Assembly: GCA_041497995.1 (NCBI GenBank)
Contig: JBGQHM010000210.1
Location: forward strand, 1-11,667
From: DATKMS01 sp041497995
Lineage (GTDB): Bacteria > Desulfobacterota > Binatia > HRBIN30
Length of the DNA: 11,667 nucleotides
Direction of reading: 5' to 3'
The translations under genes were made by a program, and so were the position numbers. Positions 6,040 through 11,667 of the stretch are shown here, one piece after another (within the stretch, counting starts at the first letter, position 1; every line of letters starts with the position of its first letter). The notes under the pieces are model-generated. The model did no database searches and had not been told where the DNA came from. It saw nothing but the letters and a program-made list of their open reading frames with translations.

Positions 6040-6897
6040 ATGACAAAGGTTCTCGAGAAAGGCCGGTTCCGGTTTGGCCACTACGAGCTCGCATATGAGA
6101 TTCACGGAGATGCAGGCGTCCCCTGCGTGCTCCTGCATGGGCTCTTGCTCGATTCGCTCATCAACCGAGACCTCGCTGCGCGCTTCGTGACCCAGGGCTA
6201 CAGGGTGATCCTTCTCGACCTGCTCGGCCATGGGGAGAGCGACAAGCCCACCGATCCACGCGAGCTGCGCGTCGACTTCTTTGCCGAGCAGACGCTCGCG
6301 CTGCTCGATCACCTCGGTATCGAGAGGGCGCTCGTCGGCGGTGTCTCACTCGGCGCGATCACGGCGTTGCAGGTCGCGGCGCAGGCCCCGGAACGCTGCA
6401 TCGGCCTGTTCATCGAGATGCCCGTGATGGAATGGTCGACGATGTTCGCAGCGCTCCTACTCGTGCCCGTGATCGCCCTCGTGGACTACGGCTCGTTTAT
6501 CGGGCGCCCGCTCGCGCGCCTCGTGCGCCGCATCCCGCGGCCGAACAGCGATCTGCTCGCGAGCTTCCTGAACGCCGCCTCCACGGAGCCCGAGGTCATT
6601 ACCGCCGTCCTGCACGGCATCCTGGTAGGCCCTGTCGTGCCACCCGCGCAGCGTCGGAGGCAGCTCACGATGCCCACGCTCGTGATTGGCCATCGCGGCG
6701 ATCGCCTGCACGCGCACCGTGACGCGGCGGAGCTCGCGAAGGAGATGCCGAACGCACGCTTGCTGGAGACGCGCTGGATCGGCGAGCTGCACGTGCGGCC
6801 GGACCGTTTCTGGCCGAAGATCCGTGTCTTCCTCAACGAGGTGAGCGCCGTCGCTCGCAGCGCGGAGGAGCGCCGAATGAGTAGCGCGCCGAATTGA
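6040..6897 (+). CDS. Alpha/beta-fold hydrolase
   Basis: A 285-residue protein with a strong ribosome site (AAAAGGAGGT, 6021-6030) about 10 bases before the ATG. The motifs are VLLHGLLLDSL (about 30-40, oxyanion region), LLDLLGHGESDKP (about 58-70), the nucleophile elbow VGGVSLGAIT with Ser103, the acid in VIGHRGDRLHAH (Asp221), and a probable catalytic His in GELHVRPDRFWP (His251). The elbow has Val rather than the common His before the Ser, as in several esterases. The lid (about 125-200) contains a hydrophobic run, MFAALLLVPVIALV, which could face a lipid substrate or a membrane. There is no signal peptide. It follows the previous hydrolase by 97 bp on the same strand and is likely in the same operon, possibly with its own regulatory input. 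It is only distantly similar to its neighbour, so recent tandem duplication is unlikely. Confidence 0.92.
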   Translation: MTKVLEKGRFRFGHYELAYEIHGDAGVPCVLLHGLLLDSLINRDLAARFVTQGYRVILLDLLGHGESDKPTDPRELRVDFFAEQTLALLDHLGIERALVGGVSLGAITALQVAAQAPERCIGLFIEMPVMEWSTMFAALLLVPVIALVDYGSFIGRPLARLVRRIPRPNSDLLASFLNAASTEPEVITAVLHGILVGPVVPPAQRRRQLTMPTLVIGHRGDRLHAHRDAAELAKEMPNARLLETRWIGELHVRPDRFWPKIRVFLNEVSAVARSAEERRMSSAPN

Positions 6898-7005
6898 CGG
6901 CACCGTATACTCGGTGTTGCCGCGGCGCGTCTGGCGCGCGCTCAAACTCAAGCCGTAGCGCGAGTTGACCTGGCATCGCACGGTGCTGCAGCAGCAAGTA
7001 CGGGC
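6898..7005 (+). pseudogene. Possible scrap of a retropepsin-like aspartic protease
   Basis: Just after the hydrolase stop, one frame reads TVYSVLPRRVWRALKLKP and then an in-frame TAG, followed by RELTWHRTVLQQQVRAC. This recalls the segment after the catalytic Asp-Thr-Gly of bacterial retroviral-type aspartyl proteases (YSVLP...LGLKP, then RELTFxLADGT). The catalytic triad itself is not visible. With no start, an internal stop and a very short match, this is at best gene debris. Confidence 0.25.
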
Positions 7006-7355
7006 TTGCCGGTCAGCGATCAGCCCAAGAGGCCAATAAGGACTGTGCGAGTTTCCGCGGCTGAGCGCTGGGCACGCACTGACAACGACTGGTGGGAAGC
7101 AGGGCGCCTGGTTCAGCGCATCGGCGACCGCCGTGTTGAGAAGTGGCCAAGCGGCGCGAGTTCCAGAACGATGCCCTCATCGCAGTGACTGCGCGACGGC
7201 ATGGGGCCACCATCGTTACCGCCAATCATTCGGACTTCGAACCGCTCGTCCGAACGCTGCGTCTGGCGGTTGCTGTGCGCGTGAAATCTCTTGCACGGCG
7301 GCAGAATGCTGACCGGCAAGCAACGTCGAAGCACGCTGCGACCCCACGGGCTTGA
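7006..7355 (+). pseudogene. Frameshifted, truncated PIN-domain (VapC-like) toxin remnant
   Basis: Two frames together spell the C-terminal half of a PIN-domain ribonuclease. One frame (to about 7146) gives NDWWEAGRLVQRIGDRRVEKW. The frame that resumes at about 7146 gives AKRREFQNDALIAVTARRH, then GATIVTANHSDFEPLVRTL. Restoring one G after TGG near 7146 would join them into a single typical PIN sequence, and the second frame has its own TGA at 7137-7139, so the break is real in this sequence. The Asp of QNDAL and of SDF, which correspond to PIN metal-binding acids, are kept. The N-terminal half with the first acidic residue is missing, and no VapB-like antitoxin is seen upstream. The protein is therefore expected to be inactive. 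If the indel is a sequencing error, it would still be a truncated gene. Confidence 0.6.
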
Positions 7356-7516
7356 CAGCCCTGCATTTTCAGACGACCAATACCGGAGTATGCGAAGAGG
7401 AGTTCGCGCCGCAACGAACGACATTGGTGCCGCACTCGGCTTCCGGACGCGTTGGGACGGGCGTTGGGTGTCTCCCGCAGGCGGTCCGAACCAGCCTATG
7501 ATCGACAAGCTCATTC
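7356..7516. other. Intergenic region upstream of the SIR2 gene
   Basis: No recognisable gene. A consensus -35-like TTGACA lies at 7352-7357 on the plus strand, but no good -10 follows at 16-18 bases, so I do not call a promoter. The promoter of the SIR2/NTPase pair is presumably here. Confidence 0.4.
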
Positions 7517-8551
7517 ATGCAGGACATCAGAGGCATTGCTGATCACATCTTGGCGGACAGCCGAGAACACCGAGAGGCGATGCTTCAACTCATTGCCTCC
7601 CGGGAAGCCATCGCATTCGCCGGTGCTGGGTTGAGTGCGCCGCTTGGCTATCCCCCCTGGAAGAGGCTTCTTCAGAGCCTTCGGAGCAAGGCTGGCGATG
7701 TAGTTCCGTTCCAACCGCCTGCTGACATTCCCGAAGACGATGCGCTAAATTACGCTGAAGCGATTCAGCGGCATTTCGAGAAGCACGAAGGCAACCCGAA
7801 TCGCTACTATGCGATTCTTGGTCGGGAGTTCGGATCAAAGCCACAAGGATGCAGTGAGACGCAGCAACGCCTCGTTCGATTGCCCTTCAAAGGCTATGTT
7901 ACAACCAACTACGACTTGACAATAGAGCGTGCGTTTCAGCGGTTGGGAACGACACGCCCGGACTGTGCCGTTGTGGTAAAGCGTAAGAATAAGGATGCAC
8001 ACAAGGTTTCAGAGTTTCTGCTCTCACTCGACGATACCAACCATGTCAGAAGAGTGGCACATCTTCACGGCGTCGAGAACGATACAGAGCAGATTATTCT
8101 CAGCGCTTCGGACTACTACGAGGCTTACGGCTTCGCTCAGGATGATCGGGGCCGGAGACATACCCGTGAGTGGACGCTGCATCGCAAGCTCGCCTGGTCG
8201 CTCCTTGCGACCCGACGCATTGTTTTCATCGGCTCCAGCCTCAACGACCCGTATGTGAGCGCACTACTCGATGCGGTCGTAGATGACCTCTGGAACTTTG
8301 GGCAACCTATCCACTACGCTGTAACTCCGCTTGAACAAGCCTCCCTGGAAGCTGCGAGCGCACGAGCGGCACACTTCCTCAACCGCTACGGCGTCCAGCT
8401 CGTCTATTACGACAATCTCGACGGCAACCACGATGGTCTTGATCAGCTCGTCACAGAGGCGCTTACTCGATGCGGTGAGCCCGTCGGCCGCGACTGGCTG
8501 GAAGACGTCAACCGGGACACCGAAAGGGCTCTCAAGCCGCATGAGGATTGA
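7517..8551 (+). CDS. SIR2-domain protein (SIR2_2 type), putative NAD-cleaving defence effector
   Basis: A 344-residue protein. The motifs of stand-alone bacterial SIR2-like proteins appear in order: the NAD-binding loop AFAGAGLSAPLGYPPW (33-48), YVTTNYDLTIERAF with the conserved Asn131 and Asp133, VAHLHG with the presumed catalytic His184, and IVFIGSSLNDPYV (235-247). Linkers are mostly helical. No signal peptide or membrane segment. In characterised defence systems (Thoeris ThsA, DSR, SIR2-Argonaute, Avs5) such domains hydrolyse NAD+ after phage sensing and halt growth; that activity here is inferred. The ATG at 7517 has no clear Shine-Dalgarno. An in-frame ATG at 7580 keeps all motifs and is an alternative start. 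The stop lies inside the next gene (11-bp overlap), implying translational coupling. GC is visibly lower than in the hydrolase genes (31 of 60 bases at 7741-7800 against 46 of 60 at 5401-5460), suggesting separate acquisition. Confidence 0.88.
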   Translation: MQDIRGIADHILADSREHREAMLQLIASREAIAFAGAGLSAPLGYPPWKRLLQSLRSKAGDVVPFQPPADIPEDDALNYAEAIQRHFEKHEGNPNRYYAILGREFGSKPQGCSETQQRLVRLPFKGYVTTNYDLTIERAFQRLGTTRPDCAVVVKRKNKDAHKVSEFLLSLDDTNHVRRVAHLHGVENDTEQIILSASDYYEAYGFAQDDRGRRHTREWTLHRKLAWSLLATRRIVFIGSSLNDPYVSALLDAVVDDLWNFGQPIHYAVTPLEQASLEAASARAAHFLNRYGVQLVYYDNLDGNHDGLDQLVTEALTRCGEPVGRDWLEDVNRDTERALKPHED

Positions 8552-11500
8552 GCGGACTCAACTGGTTGCTGAGTTGCTTGAGTTTGCCCGCAACCGCAAC
8601 GGGGTGGTCGTCGGGCCGCCCGGTGTTGGTAAGAGCTACACGCTGGGTGACCTCCGGCAGCGGCTGAAGCAGGATGGGACTCCGCACCTGATCCTGCCGG
8701 TTGAGCGCTTGGGCCAGGGAACCGACACCGAAATTCAAGCAGTGCTGCGAAGGGACGGTGACTTCATCGACTTGCTGCGCTCCGCCGCTGTCGAAACCAG
8801 ACCCCCTGCCATCCTCATCTTCGATGGGTTCGACGCTGCGCGCGGTGAGAACGAGCGTGCTGGCATCCTTCGTCTCGTTCTTCGGGCCGTCAACGAACTG
8901 CATGGAATTTGGAACACCCTCGTTAGCGTCCGTACCTTTGACGCTAAGAAGTCGGAGCGACTGCTCAAGCTTTTTCCTTCGGACACGGCGGGTTCTGGCG
9001 GCGCTGGTATTCCCTGCCGCCATTTCGTGATTCCTCCATTCGGAGCAGCGGAACTCGAACAGGCGTTCGACCAGATCCCTGGTCTCTCTCAGCTTCACGC
9101 TGGCGGCTCACAGGAATTTCGGGCGCTGCTGACGGTGCCGTTCAACTTGTGGCTAATCGAGGGTGTTCTGCGTGCAGGTGTCGATCCTGCTGCGTTTTCG
9201 CGGGTGACTTCGGAAGTGCAGCTGTTGGAGCTGTACTGGAAACACCGCGTCGGGCAGGCACCGGGAGCTGAAGACCGCGAATTCATTCTCTCGACGGCGG
9301 CGCGTGCAATGGTCAGTAGCCACACCCTCACCGTGCGCCGCGACCGTGTCTATCGCCCCGAAGCCCGCGCGGCCTGGGAGGAGCTGCTTAGCAATGAACT
9401 CCTTAGCGAGGTTGACGAGCGCGAGCCGCGCGTTGCTTTCGCGCACAACATTCTCTTCGATTTCGCCGTCAGCGTGCTCTTGCTCGAAACGGAGCCTTCG
9501 AAACTGGCTGAGTTCATCGCCGAAGAGCCCGGGCGACCGCTCTTCCTTCGGCCCAGCTTGGTCTACCACTTTACCCGGCTCTGGCACTTCGATCGCGATG
9601 GTTTCTGGCGGAACTTTTGGGGCGTGATCCAACGGGAGGAGATGCACTTGCGGCAAATCATCCGCATTGTCCTACCGGCTGTGATTGTGAGCGAAGCGCG
9701 CTCCGTCACTGATCTTAGTCCGATGTTGGAGCGTTTGGCGAGGGCGGACCCACAAGGGTCGGAAGCGGTCGCCTTCCTGCTGCAGGGTCTCCGAATACTT
9801 GAATCGGAGCGCGTGGCGCTGTGGGCTGATTTCGTCCGCTCGACAATACCGTATCTCGACCGACGCTTCGCGTGGGACGCGGGTCTCATCGCGTTGCGTT
9901 TCATCGAGTCGAACGAAGCGCTACCAGTCGAGAGCGTAGCGGCTTGCGGTGAATTCGGCCGCCGCCTCTTGGCTTGGGCGTGGGCTTCGCGATCTGATTC
10001 GGCGCCCAGTTGGTTTGAGCGACTCGCGGGAGTCATCGCCATTCCGCTAGTCGTCAAGACTTACGCTAGCCAGCCCGACGAGTCGCGCACGCTGCTGAAG
10101 CGCGTTCTGGAGGTCATCGACGAGCCAGGATTTCCGATCGATTGCATCTTTAGGCTAACGAACGACATCAAGCCTCTGATCGCGCACGATCCCGAGCTTG
10201 TGGGGCTTATCTATGAACGCGTGTTTGGCCACGAAGAACGCAGTGAAGAGAAGACCAATATGGGTGGCCCGGTGCTGCCTCTGATTGGCAATCGCCGGCA
10301 AGACTTCGATGGCTGCCAATTTAGCCTGCTCCAGGACTTCCCGGCGTTCCTGGCGGGTGCTCCGCTGGTTGCCACGGCTGCAGGGCTCCGAGCCCTTCAG
10401 GGCTTCGCCTTGAGCCGCCATGTGCTGCCGTATCTACGCGCAGGTGCAACGTTGGATGAGTTCACCTATGCGTTCGAGTTCCGTGGCCATGAAGCACATT
10501 TTCTTCCCGATGGTTCAGCCCTGTGGGATGCGCCATCGCCCCTCGACCAAGAGCTCACGATTGCCGACGCGATCTTTCAGTGGCTTGCCGATGCTGCACA
10601 TGAGGGGCGAGGCTTAGATGTGGACGCTTTCCTCGACCTGTTCCCCCACCACGCACAACTGGCCTTCTTGTGGGCCCGGTTATTGGCAGTGGGTGCTCGT
10701 CAACCCGACACACTTGCGCCAAGACTTTGGGAGCTCACGGTTGCTCAGCCGATTCTTGAGGGTTCCGATACTCTCTATCAACTTGGTTGCTTCTTGGAGA
10801 ACGGGGCTCGCCATTTCACACACGAACAGCGGCACAAGCTAGAGGCTGCGATCATGCATCTACCGAGCACTGTCTCCGAAGAGCACCGCGAGACAACGGA
10901 ACGTCTTCGGCTCCGCCTCATCGCGCGCATCCCACCAGAATACCTCGAGACGCAGGAAGCAAGGGATCTCCGCGAGAACTGGGAACGGCAGTCGAGGCTT
11001 CCGTCCAACACGCCCTTGGTGTCCTTCCACACTAGTTCGGAACCGTACACCGAAGACGACTTCCTTCGCGAACAAGGCGCCAGACTGGACTCACCAGAGA
11101 ATCGCGCCGTGCGAACCGCCTACGCACCCCTCAAAGAGTGGACCGAAAGGGGTAAGGATGAATCTCAAATCGATTCTCTCCTGAAGCCGGCATGTCGCCT
11201 CCGCGACATGCTCGCTGCCGAGTGTAACGCCGAGCCTGCGGTAGTGAGCGCGGCTTGGAGGCATCTTGCCGACTTCGCTTCGGAGGCCGCGGGCCGCACG
11301 AAGACGTCCGGCACAGAGCGCTTCCGAGTTTTGAGGGAACTACTGTTGCAGGCGGCCACGCGCCCCGAGCCGGAGCCAGACCCAGAGCGCGACTCGCGAT
11401 GGAAGAGGGCCGCCTGGTCTCCCGCACCGCGTAACGAAGCTGCTCGGGCACTGCCGTGGCTAGCGCATTTTGGCTTCGACGAAGAGGTGCTTACTGCAAT

Positions 11501-11667
11501 TCGAAAACTAGCCACCGACCCGGTTCCGTCCGTGAGGTTTCTGCTGGCCTGCGAGCTGTGGCGCATCAGTGAACATGCACCTGATGCGATGTGGGGTCTC
11601 CTCGATCAGTTGGCGGAACAGGAAGAGAATCGAGTGGTTCTTCATGGCATGACCGCTTCCATCTGGC
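8541..11667 (+). CDS. Giant P-loop NTPase of STAND/AAA type, partner of the SIR2 protein (3' end outside window)
   Basis: Open for 1042 codons from the ATG at 8541 to the window edge, so incomplete. Walker A is GPPGVGKS (25-32) and Walker B is AILIFDGFD (90-98, Asp95/Asp98). A strand with Arg131 (LVSVRTFD, 127-134) may be the sensor. VPFNLWLIE (199-207), LLELYWKHRV (228-237) and FAHNILFDFAVSVLLLE (300-316) recall the winged-helix and helical part of STAND/NACHT-like ATPases. From about 320 onward the protein is long and helical without catalytic motifs. It has a Pro/Glu-rich linker (about 941-951) and HEAT-like sequence (LATDPVPSVRFLLACELWRI, about 989-1008). The NTPase starts almost at residue 1, leaving no room for a fused effector. 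The SIR2 protein encoded 11 bp into its start is the obvious effector, making this the likely sensor/activator. It is not HerA-like. The first codons have no strong Shine-Dalgarno, consistent with coupling. The family resemblance is from memory. Confidence 0.85.
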   Translation, partial: MRIERTQLVAELLEFARNRNGVVVGPPGVGKSYTLGDLRQRLKQDGTPHLILPVERLGQGTDTEIQAVLRRDGDFIDLLRSAAVETRPPAILIFDGFDAARGENERAGILRLVLRAVNELHGIWNTLVSVRTFDAKKSERLLKLFPSDTAGSGGAGIPCRHFVIPPFGAAELEQAFDQIPGLSQLHAGGSQEFRALLTVPFNLWLIEGVLRAGVDPAAFSRVTSEVQLLELYWKHRVGQAPGAEDREFILSTAARAMVSSHTLTVRRDRVYRPEARAAWEELLSNELLSEVDEREPRVAFAHNILFDFAVSVLLLETEPSKLAEFIAEEPGRPLFLRPSLVYHFTRLWHFDRDGFWRNFWGVIQREEMHLRQIIRIVLPAVIVSEARSVTDLSPMLERLARADPQGSEAVAFLLQGLRILESERVALWADFVRSTIPYLDRRFAWDAGLIALRFIESNEALPVESVAACGEFGRRLLAWAWASRSDSAPSWFERLAGVIAIPLVVKTYASQPDESRTLLKRVLEVIDEPGFPIDCIFRLTNDIKPLIAHDPELVGLIYERVFGHEERSEEKTNMGGPVLPLIGNRRQDFDGCQFSLLQDFPAFLAGAPLVATAAGLRALQGFALSRHVLPYLRAGATLDEFTYAFEFRGHEAHFLPDGSALWDAPSPLDQELTIADAIFQWLADAAHEGRGLDVDAFLDLFPHHAQLAFLWARLLAVGARQPDTLAPRLWELTVAQPILEGSDTLYQLGCFLENGARHFTHEQRHKLEAAIMHLPSTVSEEHRETTERLRLRLIARIPPEYLETQEARDLRENWERQSRLPSNTPLVSFHTSSEPYTEDDFLREQGARLDSPENRAVRTAYAPLKEWTERGKDESQIDSLLKPACRLRDMLAAECNAEPAVVSAAWRHLADFASEAAGRTKTSGTERFRVLRELLLQAATRPEPEPDPERDSRWKRAAWSPAPRNEAARALPWLAHFGFDEEVLTAIRKLATDPVPSVRFLLACELWRISEHAPDAMWGLLDQLAEQEENRVVLHGMTASIW

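Noticed and set aside
7352..7380. Promoter for the SIR2 gene at TTGACA
   Set aside because: No acceptable -10 hexamer at a 16-18 base spacing; a lone hexamer match is not enough.
7291..7542. 83-codon plus-strand frame just before the SIR2 gene
   Set aside because: No recognisable domain and poor start signals. It overlaps the PIN remnant and the SIR2 start, and is likely a chance frame in debris.
8532..9098. 188-codon minus-strand frame opposite the start of the large NTPase
   Set aside because: The plus strand has Walker A and Walker B in an uninterrupted 1042-codon frame, so the antisense frame is a shadow.
8541..11667. HerA-type helicase identity for the large NTPase (SIR2-HerA system)
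   Set aside because: The Walker A is GPPGVGKS at residue 25, the Walker B is IFDGFD less than 70 residues later, and a very long helical tail follows. HerA proteins are much shorter and carry a different P-loop context with a large insertion.

Overview
The window looks like a piece of a high-GC, Gram-negative environmental bacterial chromosome. A secreted hydrolase at the left end carries a short six-cysteine module (CGNNLVDPGEQCD followed by CPGAC and CAC). I associate that module with myxobacteria, other former Deltaproteobacteria and Binatia-like uncultured lineages. The taxonomic guess rests on this module, the high GC and the gene style, so it is an inference. I recognise no rRNA, tRNA, CRISPR array or intact insertion sequence.

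Region 1 (1-2832, minus strand): two alpha/beta hydrolases point leftwards. The upstream one is a cytoplasmic PGAP1/triacylglycerol-lipase-like enzyme. The downstream one is exported and runs off the left edge.

Region 2 (2833-3336): intergenic. It holds a compact 152-bp palindromic element (2974-3125) whose ends are inverted repeats and whose inner arms are arrays of a 7-bp TCAGCNN unit. The element is bounded by an 8-bp direct repeat with one mismatch, which looks like a target-site duplication, so it resembles a MITE.

Region 3 (3337-6897): a small helical protein (minus) is divergent from a plus-strand gene set. That set is a cysteine-free MerR-type regulator, a 74-codon ORF coupled to it by an ATGA overlap that looks like the amputated N-terminus of an alpha/beta hydrolase, and two full-length alpha/beta hydrolases. 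This reads as a MerR-controlled ester or lipid metabolism operon. Together with region 1 it gives four complete or near-complete alpha/beta hydrolases and one probable remnant in about 7 kb.

Region 4 (6898-7516): gene debris. It includes a frameshifted, N-terminally truncated PIN-domain (VapC-like) toxin and possibly a scrap of a retropepsin-like protease. The debris separates the metabolic block from what follows.

Region 5 (7517-11667): a two-gene unit with visibly lower GC. A stand-alone SIR2-domain protein (SIR2_2 type, catalytic motifs present) overlaps by 11 bp a very large P-loop NTPase. The NTPase has Walker A and B near its extreme N-terminus, a long helical C-terminal region and HEAT-like sequence near the window edge. 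It is open for 1042 codons and leaves the window unfinished. The arrangement of an NAD-degrading SIR2 effector and a big STAND/AAA-like sensor matches the logic of anti-phage abortive-infection systems, but here the two parts are separate proteins. This is the most interesting object in the window. It is a candidate defence system inferred from domain content, with no demonstrated function.
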